Assembly: GCF_005221385.1 (NCBI RefSeq)
Contig: NZ_CP039903.1
Coordinates: forward strand, 2,170,001 to 2,234,000
Direction: 5' to 3'
DNA length: 64,000 nt
Source: Agrobacterium tumefaciens
Lineage (GTDB): Bacteria; Pseudomonadota; Alphaproteobacteria; Rhizobiales; Rhizobiaceae
Below the pieces are notes generated by a model, which saw only the letters and a list, made by a program, of their open reading frames with translations, ran no database searches and had not been told where the DNA came from. Positions 24,217 through 32,373 of the stretch are shown here, one piece after another. How positions within the stretch are numbered: position 1 is the stretch's first letter; every line of letters begins with the position of its first letter. The position numbers were made by a program, and so were the translations under genes.

Positions 24217-24846
24217 TTAAAACGAGTGATATTCACGCTCTGACAACAGGACAACCCGCTCGTCAAACGCAGCAAGTTGTTCTGTTATTGTTTTGAGATC
24301 ACTCTCAATATCGCCGCGCGTGTGGATCGTGGTTATCCCCCAGTTATGTGCAACCGAACCCCGTTTGCTTCCATAGCTGTCTAGCGCAGCCCTAAGCGTC
24401 AGATTTTCGGCGGCCTTGGTATCAATTCCAAGCGGATGAAAAATCTTATCTTGGTTCGTTGCCTTTATACCGTGATTGTCTTCGACAACTTTCTCATGGG
24501 CGGAAATTGCGGCGTTGCCGACCCCCTCTATTGACTGAAAAAAATTCACTGAATTGTCGAAGCAATCCACACACTCGTGCAACTTACTTTTGTGTGCGGA
24601 TATTAGCGATAACATCGGCAACGTGAGAACACGCTCGTCCGTCAACCGGTCTATCGACTTCTGGGCAACCTCAAGTGAAAGCTTTTCAAGATACTGCTCC
24701 AACACCGCGTGTGACAACAGGATTAACGAGCGGATTTTTAGATAATGTAAATCTGTCTTCGGCTCCCCTTTTGGAACCTTGTTGCAGATGATTTGCGCGT
24801 CAACGATACCGGAGCGAAGTTCGGAGAATGCATCGCTATTCGGCAT
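24217..24846 (-). CDS. HEPN-domain RNase-like protein (MAE_28990-type), partner of DUF262 gene
   Basis: This 209-residue helical protein has the HEPN catalytic pattern R162-G-S-V-A-H167 (Rx4H) within SKRGSVAHNWG, near its C-terminus, and the N-terminal helix LLSHAVLEQYLEKLSLEVAQK common to RiboL-PSP/MAE_28990-type HEPN proteins. HEPN proteins of this kind cut RNA. Its start overlaps the end of the DUF262 gene by 11 bases, so the two are one unit. The locus is visibly richer in A+T than the rest of the phage, and sits between the excisionase and integrase genes, so it was probably acquired as cargo. Confidence 0.75.
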   Translation of the reverse strand: MPNSDAFSELRSGIVDAQIICNKVPKGEPKTDLHYLKIRSLILLSHAVLEQYLEKLSLEVAQKSIDRLTDERVLTLPMLSLISAHKSKLHECVDCFDNSVNFFQSIEGVGNAAISAHEKVVEDNHGIKATNQDKIFHPLGIDTKAAENLTLRAALDSYGSKRGSVAHNWGITTIHTRGDIESDLKTITEQLAAFDERVVLLSEREYHSF

Positions 24847-26020
24847 CGCTAGCTATCTTTGGAAGAGTCAACTTTACACCCGACAGCTTACTAGCAACTT
24901 CATACCACTTTTCGAACCTATACCGTGTCGCTCCCGTACTTTTTGTCGTTGTCTCGACAGACGTTACAAATCGATGGTCGGTTTGACAAAGTTCAATAAA
25001 GCCATTCCGAACGGCTGGGGCATGCTTGAGCGCCCACGCACGAAACTCGTCATGAGCAAATGACCCAATTATTACGTCGAAAATTGCACGGTTGAAGCGG
25101 GTATCGAACTCGTTTTTGTCAGCAAGCCATTTTCTACACACAGCTTTAGGCCCGAAGACCTTTCTAGCCGCGCCGATCGATGATTCGAACGTGGACAACT
25201 GCTTCTCCAGCGCAGATACGTCAAAATCATCATTTTTTTGTCGGCAGTATTTATCTAAATAGTCTTTCAAATTCCCTCGATACTCAATCTTGGAGTCTTT
25301 GTACGCCAAGTATCGAACAGTAAGCTCTACATCAGACATTCTCTTGTCTGGAGCTTTGAGGCGCAACAGCGCGTGAAGTTCTGAAAGTTGTTCAGTCCAT
25401 CGGATAACGAAACGCAAGAAGGGACCACGGTGCAGCGCTGTACGCAACTCCATTGGCGAAAGCTTCACCGACCCCGAGTTCAAGCGATAGAATATTTCGT
25501 ACAATACTGCTTCTTTTTCCCAGCCTTTGAGGACGGCAGTACGTATTGTTGCGTTCTCGATCGCCCTTTTGAACTTGCTAATACGCTGGATGTCGTCCCA
25601 AGTTTTACCATTCAATTCGTCAAGGTTTTCCAAACCCGAAAGTTTGAACGTCGTGCCGTCATCAAATTGCTGATCGAAAAATTGCTTGATCGCTATAAGG
25701 CGCTGTTTACCGTCAAGAACGATATAAGATGCCTTTGAGCGCGAGTCTGAAGACAGCAGGATTTGTGGAATAGGTATCCCAAGGATAAGGGACTCGATAA
25801 AGCGGGATTTCGCCACTTTATTCCACACCGCGCGACGCTGGAACTCGGGGTCTAAATCGAGTTCCGTGGCGATTTGATCGCGAATAGTCGATACTGTCCA
25901 ATCAGACGGAATTATGAAGAGATTTTTGAAATCCTCTGGCCGAACTTTATAGTCGTCGCTTCCCTCGGCCTGCTCATCATACTCGAACGGCTGATCTCTG
26001 TAATCTTCATCTTCAATCAT
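24836..26020 (-). CDS. DUF262-domain protein (ParB-like fold), first gene of DUF262-HEPN module
   Basis: This 394-residue protein has the DUF262 signatures: LDPEFQRRAVWN at residues 56-67 and VLDGKQRLIAI at 101-111, matching the DPxxQRxxVW and DGxQR motifs of the ParB/GmrS-like fold. Members are known as NTP-dependent parts of defence systems such as GmrSD. The C-terminal DUF1524 HNH nuclease of GmrD is absent here. The remaining 240 residues are helical, and the HEPN partner would be the effector. It is first in the two-gene unit, and both lie on the minus strand beside the integrase. Confidence 0.8.
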   Translation of the reverse strand: MIEDEDYRDQPFEYDEQAEGSDDYKVRPEDFKNLFIIPSDWTVSTIRDQIATELDLDPEFQRRAVWNKVAKSRFIESLILGIPIPQILLSSDSRSKASYIVLDGKQRLIAIKQFFDQQFDDGTTFKLSGLENLDELNGKTWDDIQRISKFKRAIENATIRTAVLKGWEKEAVLYEIFYRLNSGSVKLSPMELRTALHRGPFLRFVIRWTEQLSELHALLRLKAPDKRMSDVELTVRYLAYKDSKIEYRGNLKDYLDKYCRQKNDDFDVSALEKQLSTFESSIGAARKVFGPKAVCRKWLADKNEFDTRFNRAIFDVIIGSFAHDEFRAWALKHAPAVRNGFIELCQTDHRFVTSVETTTKSTGATRYRFEKWYEVASKLSGVKLTLPKIASDAE

Positions 26021-26110
26021 CTTGGATCCTCTTTGGGCCTAGCCCTACATCGGACAAGCTACCAATTTCTAAAGTCTGCGCCATAAAAAATACCAACAAT
26101 TGCCGAGAAC

Positions 26111-27346
26111 CTAAACTTCCTCAGACAATAAACGCGTGATCTCGTCGGAGACCTTACTGGCAGCTGCAATAAGCACTGCGTCGAGGTGATGAACGTATCG
26201 CTGCGTCACGTTGCCGGCCGCGTGGCCCAACAACGCGGATATTGTAATTTCGGTAAACCCGAGATCACCCGCAACGCTGGCGAAAGAATGCCGTAACGTA
26301 TGCGACGTTACACCCGCTAATCCCGCCCGGCTCGTCAGGCGGTCAACCGCATCGTCCAGCGCGGTGTAGTGGCCTTTCTCGCTTCTTGGCCCCGGCAGAA
26401 CGTAGGGGTTATCCCCATCTCTTGGAACGTCTCGCAGAACCTTGAACACTGCGTTACCCACCGGACGAACGGAAGCGTCCTCTTTGGAATCGTCAAGCCG
26501 CAGGCAGCTTCCGCTCTCGTCAACTTCCGACCACATCAGCCCGGCGATTTCGCTGAGCCGAAAGCCTGTCAGAAGAAACAGCTTCGTGCCGACAACGCCT
26601 TGCCAGAGTTCGTCGTCCGCATTTTCCAGAACTTTTCCAAGGGCTCTATATTCCTTTGCGCTCAATCGGCGTGTCCTTTTCCCGACCGCCGGTTTCTTGA
26701 TACCGCGCGCGGGGTTGTTCGGAATGATACCCTCGGACACGGCATAGGTGAGAATGGCACTCAAGAGCGTCACAGATTGCGACGCCGTCCCTGCCCCGCC
26801 TGTCACCACCGCGCGGCCACGCAGCCTCCCTGTTTTCTCGTCAGCCGCTGTTTTGCCGATCGTCACGTCGCGCATCATCTTGATGGCATCGGCGGTCTTC
26901 AGTTCCTGTACACGCCTGTTGCCAATGAGTGGGATGATATGGCGGTTTGCCCTACCCTTATCGACATATAAGGTGGACACCTTTTTCGGTTTCCCGCGCT
27001 TTCCGAATACCAGCCCTTTGTCTGCCGCCTCAAAATACAGATCGCACAGTTCCTTGACGGTTAGTGCCTTCCGCCGCGTTGAACGGTCAAGCTGCGGATC
27101 TTCGCCCCTCGCAACGTCACCAAGAACTGCCTTTGCTTCTTTCCGTGCCTCTTCCACGGTCAACGGGCCATGGACTCCAATCTTGAAACGGCGCGTCTGT
27201 TTGCCCGCCCTGTATTGCGCGACATAGGTCTTGCGACCGCTAGGCCATACGCGAACCCCAAAGCCGGGCAATTCGTCATCCCACTCGAAATAATCTTTGT
27301 CGCCAGCCGCGAGGCCGTCTATCATCCGCTTTGTCAGCTTTGCCAC
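26111..27346 (-). CDS. Phage tyrosine-recombinase integrase
   Basis: This 411-residue integrase has an N-terminal arm-binding domain (YFEWDDELPGFGVRVWPSGR, DUF4102-like), a core-binding domain (LYVDKGRANRHIIPLIGNRRV) and the catalytic residues of tyrosine recombinases: Arg in LTGFRLSEIAGL, His-x-x-Arg in HTLRHSF, His in LLGHAAGN and the nucleophile Tyr in VTQRYVH. I start it at GTG 27,344-27,346 because GGAG lies nine bases upstream. The open frame to 27,529 would run into the attachment site. It lies beside attR and should catalyse both integration and excision. Confidence 0.92.
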   Translation of the reverse strand: MAKLTKRMIDGLAAGDKDYFEWDDELPGFGVRVWPSGRKTYVAQYRAGKQTRRFKIGVHGPLTVEEARKEAKAVLGDVARGEDPQLDRSTRRKALTVKELCDLYFEAADKGLVFGKRGKPKKVSTLYVDKGRANRHIIPLIGNRRVQELKTADAIKMMRDVTIGKTAADEKTGRLRGRAVVTGGAGTASQSVTLLSAILTYAVSEGIIPNNPARGIKKPAVGKRTRRLSAKEYRALGKVLENADDELWQGVVGTKLFLLTGFRLSEIAGLMWSEVDESGSCLRLDDSKEDASVRPVGNAVFKVLRDVPRDGDNPYVLPGPRSEKGHYTALDDAVDRLTSRAGLAGVTSHTLRHSFASVAGDLGFTEITISALLGHAAGNVTQRYVHHLDAVLIAAASKVSDEITRLLSEEV

Positions 27347-27517
27347 GCTGGCTTTCTCCGTCCTGTACAGGAAGCACATAGGAAGCGGCAGGAAGCAAAT
27401 CAGGGTAAACTTGATCCAGACCGTTGTAATTGCGGAAAAGGCTTTCCGCTTGATCTGGATAGCAAAATCAATTTGGAGTAAACAAGAGGAAGCGGCAGAA
27501 AATCTTTCACCCCTGCC

Positions 27518-27562
27518 TTCCGATTCCAAAGGTCACAGGTTCGAATCCTGTCGGGTGCGCCA
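27518..27562 (+). other. attR: 3' part of a tRNA gene (probably tRNA-Arg CCG), prophage boundary
   Basis: The 45 bases hold the 3' half of an anticodon loop, the variable loop, the T-arm (ACAGG-TTCGAAT-CCTGT), acceptor strand CGGGTGC, discriminator G and CCA. No matching 5' acceptor GCACCCG lies upstream, so this is a fragment. Tyrosine integrases commonly use tRNA 3' ends as att sites, and the integrase gene lies 170 bases away. The prophage thus ends here, and the intact tRNA should lie beyond the left edge of the window. The anticodon assignment is uncertain. Confidence 0.75.
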
Positions 27563-27895
27563 TTTACCGAAGCTAGAAATCTCGCCGCATTGTAAGTTAC
27601 TTCACACTCGCAAGGAAATGTGAGCAAGGCTTCGGCTTGCCTCATGTTGGCAACATTATGCCACGCCTTCCACCTCTTCAATCTATTCGATCGAGAGGCG
27701 AGATCAAAACAGCAGGGCGCGCAGTAGCGGTAATATTTTCCAGATTTTCATTGCAAATTTCGTGAAAAACACAAAGCCGCAGCTCAGTCGTCCATATAAA
27801 AAATTATATTCCGCAAATTGGATTAAAATATAAAATTATGGATGTATACGTACATTGATAATCAGATAGCAAATACAAATATGGACGCTTAATAA
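27563..27895. other. Non-coding gap after the prophage
   Basis: This 333-base stretch turns sharply A+T-rich toward its right end, and no supported gene was found. An imperfect GCAAGGC-TTCG-GCTTGC-like hairpin lies near 27,624, without a T-run. The AT-rich end probably contains the promoter of the following lipoprotein gene. Confidence 0.5.
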
Positions 27896-28225
27896 ATGAA
27901 AACAAAGACGATTTTTACTCTTTCGATATCTGTATTCATTCTGGCGGGATGCCAGACAGAAGCGAATTTTAATCGCGAGCAAGAAATGGTCAGCGGCAGC
28001 CCGGCCATCAAACGTGACGTGATAAAAAAATGTGAAGAAGCCACAAGGAAGGTCTCTCCAAGTGACAGCGCCGAAATGGCGAAGCTTATGAATGTCAGCC
28101 CGAGCAGCAACATTGCTTTCACCTATTGCAAGCGGACATATGATGCAGTCGCAAGCAAGCGGATTACGTATAGCGACTATGTCAATCACAGGCCGGTGTA
28201 CATCCGTGTCCTGCAGGGCAAGTGA
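27896..28225 (+). CDS. Small lipoprotein
   Basis: This 109-residue protein has a lipoprotein signal peptide: MKTKTIFTLSISVFILAGC, with lipobox LAGC and the modified Cys19. The mature part (about 90 residues) is charged, with two more cysteines (KKCEEA and TYCKRT), which could form a disulfide in the periplasm. It should be anchored in the inner or outer membrane. No family is recognised. It is alone, between the prophage and a chemoreceptor, and convergent with the latter. Confidence 0.75.
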   Translation: MKTKTIFTLSISVFILAGCQTEANFNREQEMVSGSPAIKRDVIKKCEEATRKVSPSDSAEMAKLMNVSPSSNIAFTYCKRTYDAVASKRITYSDYVNHRPVYIRVLQGK

Positions 28226-28302
28226 TTTCGGCCTTGCGCTTCTGCGGTTCCACGCAGAGCTGCCGTGAGGGTAGAATAGACCGATCATCCGTTGTTAAAA
28301 TT

Positions 28303-28335
28303 ATGCCGCGCAAACGATTTTCGATTGCGCGGCAT
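28303..28335. terminator. Bidirectional terminator between lipoprotein and chemoreceptor
   Basis: ATGCCGCGCAA and TTGCGCGGCAT form a perfect 11-bp stem with an 11-base loop, flanked by A/T-rich bases on both sides. It lies between two convergent genes and can stop transcripts from either. Confidence 0.7.
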
Positions 28336-28395
28336 GTTTCCTGAACATCGGCGGGGATAACCCCGCCGACGCTACTGCAAACAACCAACCCTCGC

Positions 28396-30345
28396 TTAAA
28401 ACTCCTGCCAGTCATCCTTTGACGTATCCACGGCCGCGTTGCCCGAGAAGGCGGATGCGATCTTGCGGCCCAGCGCGCGGACGGGGGATGCTACCGGCCT
28501 GTCGTTGCCGCCGGCATTGCGAACCGGAGCGCGCTGGCTCTTTTGCTGATAGGCGGCGTCGGCAAGCCTGAACTGCGAGAGCAGCTGATTGAGCGACGCG
28601 ACCTCCTTGGCGAGGTTATGGCTTGCGGCGTTGGTTTCCTCCACCATCGCCGCATTTTTCTGCGTGTCCTGATCCATCTGGTTGACGGCCGTGTTGATCT
28701 GCTGGAGACCGGAAGACTGCTCCTGCGCGGATTCCACGATGGAGACCACGTGCCGGTTGATTTCCTGCACTTCTAAGACGATGGTCGTCAGCGCCTTGCC
28801 GGTGTCGCCCACCAGCTGAACGCCCTGCTGCACCTGATCGTTAGACGTGTTGATCAGCGCCTTGATTTCCTTGGCCGCACTGGCGGAGCGCTGCGCAAGC
28901 TCGCGCACTTCCTGCGCGACGACAGCAAATCCCTTGCCCGCCTCGCCCGCACGCGCGGCTTCCACACCGGCATTCAGCGCCAGAAGATTGGTCTGGAAGG
29001 CGATCTCGTCGATCACACCGATGATGTTGCTGATCTCATTGGCGGATTTTGCGATCTGTTCCATGGCGACCACGGCGCGGCGCACCACTTCGCCGGATTG
29101 TTCGGCACCCGCCTTGGCCCGGCTGACGATCTGGCCGGCTTCTTGCGCGCGCTTGGTGGAATCGCGCACCGTGGTGGTGATCTCTTCCAGGGCGGCGGCG
29201 GTTTCCTCCACGGCTGCGGCCTGCTGTTCCGTGCGCTTGGCAAGATCGTCAGCGGCCGATTTGATCTCGTTTGCGCCGGCACCGATGCCGCCGGCATTCT
29301 GCGCAACCCTGGTCAGGGCCGCCTGCAGCTTTTCGGCAGACATGTTGAAATCGTTGCGAACGCTATCCAGCGTCGCGGTGAACGGCTGGCCGATGCGGTA
29401 GGAAACATCACCTTCGGACAGTTTCGAAAGGCCGGCAGCCAGATTTTCGACGGCGAATTTGACGTCGGCCGCTTCGTTTGCCTTCTGCTGCTCACGCTCG
29501 ATGCGGTCCTTTTCCGACAGGCTGCGATTGGCTTCCGTCTCCTGCTCGAGGCGAAGGCGTTCAAGCGCATTTTCGCGGAACACCTGAACGGCTTTGGCCA
29601 TCTGGCCGACTTCATCTCCGCGGCCCATGCCGTCGATTTCCGTTGCCGTCTCGCCGCCGGCAAGCGACACCATGCGCTCGCGCAGACGGGCGATCGGGGT
29701 TGTGATGCCACGCGACGCCACAAAAATCGCCAGAATGACGCCGATGGAGAAAACAAATCCAATCACGGCAAGCGATGTCAGGATCGTCGAATTGGTCTCA
29801 TCCGTCAGCTCGCCACTTCCCTTGGCAACGCCGTTGACCAGCTTTTCCAGCAGCGCCGCCATATTGTCAGCCGTCGGGCGAATGGCGGCATCGGCCTTCA
29901 GCATCTGGACTGCCGCGTCTTCGTTCTGATTGGCCAGACCCAGCTCAACCGCCTTGTCCGTGATTGCGGTAATCTCCTGCGACTTTGCAAGAAACCCGTC
30001 AATGGCAGTCGTCTCTTCCGGAAATGCCGCCTTCACATTGTTAAGGCGCATCACCAGCAGCCTCTTGCTCTCGGTGTAGAAATCCCGCGCGACCTTGATA
30101 TCCGGTCCGGCCGCGTCATAGGCCATTACCTGATAGGCGCCATAAGCAACTGCGACGAGGTTTCGGTTGGCGCGCGCAAGCTCCACCAGAGCGGCGTTGT
30201 CGTTGGCAATGAAGAATGAATAGGTCGTATCCGCTTCCTTGTAGCGGTTGGACATGAATGCGGTGGCGCCAAGGCCAACGATACAGAGCGGCAGAATAAG
30301 CGACAGGATTTTGGTGCGGATGCTGGCATTTTGAAGAAAGGACAC
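28396..30345 (-). CDS. Methyl-accepting chemotaxis protein
   Basis: This 649-residue receptor has a membrane segment at about residues 12-31, a periplasmic sensing region of about 155 residues, a second segment at 188-212, a HAMP domain, and a long cytoplasmic coiled-coil signalling domain. The tip contains the conserved hairpin EIAFQTNLLALNAGVEAARAG near residue 455. The protein ends DDWQEF, the CheR/CheB docking pentapeptide type common in rhizobia. It should sense an unknown ligand and control CheA. No cofactor motif is seen in the periplasmic region. The gene stands alone. Confidence 0.93.
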   Translation of the reverse strand: MSFLQNASIRTKILSLILPLCIVGLGATAFMSNRYKEADTTYSFFIANDNAALVELARANRNLVAVAYGAYQVMAYDAAGPDIKVARDFYTESKRLLVMRLNNVKAAFPEETTAIDGFLAKSQEITAITDKAVELGLANQNEDAAVQMLKADAAIRPTADNMAALLEKLVNGVAKGSGELTDETNSTILTSLAVIGFVFSIGVILAIFVASRGITTPIARLRERMVSLAGGETATEIDGMGRGDEVGQMAKAVQVFRENALERLRLEQETEANRSLSEKDRIEREQQKANEAADVKFAVENLAAGLSKLSEGDVSYRIGQPFTATLDSVRNDFNMSAEKLQAALTRVAQNAGGIGAGANEIKSAADDLAKRTEQQAAAVEETAAALEEITTTVRDSTKRAQEAGQIVSRAKAGAEQSGEVVRRAVVAMEQIAKSANEISNIIGVIDEIAFQTNLLALNAGVEAARAGEAGKGFAVVAQEVRELAQRSASAAKEIKALINTSNDQVQQGVQLVGDTGKALTTIVLEVQEINRHVVSIVESAQEQSSGLQQINTAVNQMDQDTQKNAAMVEETNAASHNLAKEVASLNQLLSQFRLADAAYQQKSQRAPVRNAGGNDRPVASPVRALGRKIASAFSGNAAVDTSKDDWQEF

Positions 30346-30713
30346 GGGGAAACCTCACGTCAACAAAAGCCGCTCCTTCCCCGTGCCGGAGGTGTTCGGC
30401 AAGACTGGCATTGCACGTCGAACACCTTGATCATCAAGGTTTCACGAGACGCATCATCGGCTCGGGCCGTAATTTGCATCATGCGTGCGTCCGCGAAGGG
30501 TAATGCCTTTTCCTCAGAAATCGGCAGGTTACCATTCGTGCGACGCGGGCGGCCCGCCAGCGAGCGGGGACGCCGGACCACATTTCGAGAAAAATGGAAG
30601 GGCTGCTTTTTGGATGCCGACTGCCATTTCTTGTCTGATAAAATGATTATAGTTAAAAACTTTACAATTCCTTCCTATCCGGACGCCCGGCAAATATAAG
30701 ACGGCAAAGCGAC
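30346..30713. other. Upstream region of the chemoreceptor gene
   Basis: No supported gene is seen here. The minus strand should carry the chemoreceptor promoter. A short frame at 30,360-30,581 lacks codon structure. The segment near 30,640-30,680 is A+T-rich. Confidence 0.4.
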
Positions 30714-30740
30714 GGCAGGGCCATCAGCGCCAGCCCTGCC
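30714..30740. terminator. Possible terminator hairpin after the MFS gene
   Basis: GGCAGGGC (30,714-30,721) and GCCCTGCC (30,733-30,740) form a perfect 8-bp stem about 50 bases past the MFS stop. No T-run follows on the leftward strand, so factor-independent termination is doubtful. Confidence 0.3.
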
Positions 30741-30788
30741 AAATCAAGACGCGTGCGGCGGCGGGTAGCCGCCGCCCCTGCCAGGCCC

Positions 30789-31988
30789 TTATCCGCTTCG
30801 GGCAAAAGACCGTGCCTTTCGCATCACCACCCAGTGCTGAATAATGGCGGCCAATGCCGCAAGACCGGCCATAACGGCAAAGACCAGGGCGATATCGCGA
30901 TAGGCCGTTGCAAAACCGAACCGGGCAATCCACGGCTGGCTCGCCAGCGGCGAGATGAAATGCCCAAGGAACATCGATGCCGTGACGATGCCGGCGATAC
31001 GCCCGCGTAGCCGCAGCGGTGCTAGCATGATCGTCGTGGACATGATGGCCGGCATCACAAGGCCGAGACCAAGCCCCGCCACACCAACCGCAGACAGCAT
31101 GGGGACCAGCCCGTCTGCCATGGCAAGCAGCGCAAATCCCGTCGCCATCAGCACCAGCCCAACGGCAAGAATGGCGGCCACCCCCATATGCCTGCGCAAT
31201 CTTGCAAAATTGAGCGCCGTCAGCGCGCCCGCCAGATTGAAGATGCCAATCGCATATCCCGCAACGCTGCCGGAAAACACGCCGAGTTCACGCATGAAAA
31301 ACGGCAATTGCGAGGGGATGGTGTAAAACAGCGCGTTGACGAGAAACACTGCCACCGCCAGCACAGCCACCAGCGGCCAATTGACCGCAAAAGCCGGCCC
31401 GGCGTCCCGGGCGCGGCTATCGCCCCGTGCCGGTTCCCTCAGGAAAAGCAGGGCCGCCGGCAGAATGGCGAGGGCGACGGCATAGACCGCAAAGGGTGCG
31501 CGCCAGTGAATATCGGCCAGCAATCCACCCGCCACGACGAACAAGACGCCGCCGAGCTGGGTGAAAGCCTGCTGCAGCCCGAGATAGCGCTCCCGTGCCG
31601 GCCCCTCGAAATAATCGCCCACCAGAGCCGTGCCGATCGTCATGATGCCGCCGATCGCCAGACCCAGAAACGCCCGTCCAACGAGCAGGCCCGCAAGGCT
31701 GTCAGCAAAAAGACCGGATATGCCGGAAAGGCTGTAAAGCAGGATTGCGCCCAGCAGCAGCCGTTTGCGGCCGAAGCGATCCGCCAGCATCCCGGCGACG
31801 GGCGCGCAGAGTGCGACGAAAACCGATGGCAAGGTCAACACCATACGGCTCAACAGCCCGACATTGGCTGTCGACAGGAAGTTCTGCTCGATAGCGGGCA
31901 GCGAGGGCGCAACCGTCGTCCCGGCCATGATGGTGAGTGTGGCGACAAACAGCAGGGTGATTTTCAGCGCCGTGGAATTTTCAGCCAT
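30789..31988 (-). CDS. MFS drug-efflux-type transporter under a SoxR-like box
   Basis: This 399-residue protein is a 12-segment major facilitator. Motif A, GMLADRFGRKRLL, lies between the second and third segments at about residues 66-78, and the N-terminal half resembles multidrug exporters (MAGTTVAPSLPAIEQNFLST). The ATG at 31,986-31,988 has GGAGG upstream. It is the second gene of a two-gene operon and begins one codon after the stop of a 66-residue ORF. The promoter carries a SoxR-like site, so redox-cycling compounds are plausible substrates or inducers; that is inference from the site. Confidence 0.88.
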   Translation of the reverse strand: MAENSTALKITLLFVATLTIMAGTTVAPSLPAIEQNFLSTANVGLLSRMVLTLPSVFVALCAPVAGMLADRFGRKRLLLGAILLYSLSGISGLFADSLAGLLVGRAFLGLAIGGIMTIGTALVGDYFEGPARERYLGLQQAFTQLGGVLFVVAGGLLADIHWRAPFAVYAVALAILPAALLFLREPARGDSRARDAGPAFAVNWPLVAVLAVAVFLVNALFYTIPSQLPFFMRELGVFSGSVAGYAIGIFNLAGALTALNFARLRRHMGVAAILAVGLVLMATGFALLAMADGLVPMLSAVGVAGLGLGLVMPAIMSTTIMLAPLRLRGRIAGIVTASMFLGHFISPLASQPWIARFGFATAYRDIALVFAVMAGLAALAAIIQHWVVMRKARSFARSG

Positions 31989-31990
31989 CG

Positions 31991-32191
31991 TCACGCCTCC
32001 CTGCAAGGGGTAGAGGAACGCGCCTGCTTCAGCACATGCGCCCACCAGCCAGGTGTGTTCATCATCGTCACCAGCGCGCTTACCACCGGCGGCCGGGGCC
32101 GCACCAGCAGCCATTTGCCGATGACGTCGCAGAACCGCGGATTGCGCCCGCTGCCAAATATGATCCGTAGGGAGAGTATAATATCGCTCAT
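31991..32191 (-). CDS. 66-residue ORF ahead of the MFS gene
   Basis: This small frame starts MSDIILSLRIIFGSGRNPRF, with AAGGA well spaced before ATG 32,189-32,191, and its stop is next to the MFS start. One weakly hydrophobic part and a WW pair (NTPGWWAHVL) are seen, along with a basic core. No family is recognised. Its place 22-30 bases after the SoxR-like promoter supports it being translated. Confidence 0.6.
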   Translation of the reverse strand: MSDIILSLRIIFGSGRNPRFCDVIGKWLLVRPRPPVVSALVTMMNTPGWWAHVLKQARSSTPCREA

Positions 32192-32219
32192 GGAACGTCC
32201 TTCAACAGTGTTCCATGCT

Positions 32220-32250
32220 CTGATAGTTCCTCAACTATAGTTGAGGTCAA
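32220..32250 (-). promoter_or_regulatory. SoxR-like box in a 19-bp-spacer promoter
   Basis: CCTCAACTATAGTTGAGG at 32,229-32,246 is an 18-bp perfect palindrome and matches the SoxR box CCTCAAGTTAACTTGAGG at the outer seven bases of each arm. On the minus strand it lies between TTGACC (-35, 32,250-32,245) and TATCAG (-10, 32,225-32,220), separated by 19 bases. This long spacer is the hallmark of promoters activated by MerR-family proteins such as SoxR. Confidence 0.8.
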
Positions 32251-32373
32251 TAGCCGCGATAAAAAACATATGCCCATCAATGGCGGATGGTGTCTCCAGT
32301 CCCGCCATCACCCCGGCGTAGCCACGCGCACAAGCCGGTTTCCTCCTGCCCGATATCGTCGGCAGCCAACTGC

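Noticed and set aside
27347..27529. Extended integrase start through the attachment site
   Set aside because: The extra 61 residues would be coded partly by the tRNA fragment. A GTG with GGAG nine bases upstream begins at the family's normal N-terminus.
27480..27562. Complete tRNA gene
   Set aside because: No 5' acceptor strand, D-arm or anticodon 5' stem precedes the 3' half, so it is only a fragment.
27615..27645. Hairpin after the tRNA fragment as a terminator
   Set aside because: The stem is imperfect and no T-run follows.
30360..30581. 73-codon frame upstream of the chemoreceptor
   Set aside because: It has arginine/proline-rich shadow composition, no ribosome site and no neighbours in its direction.
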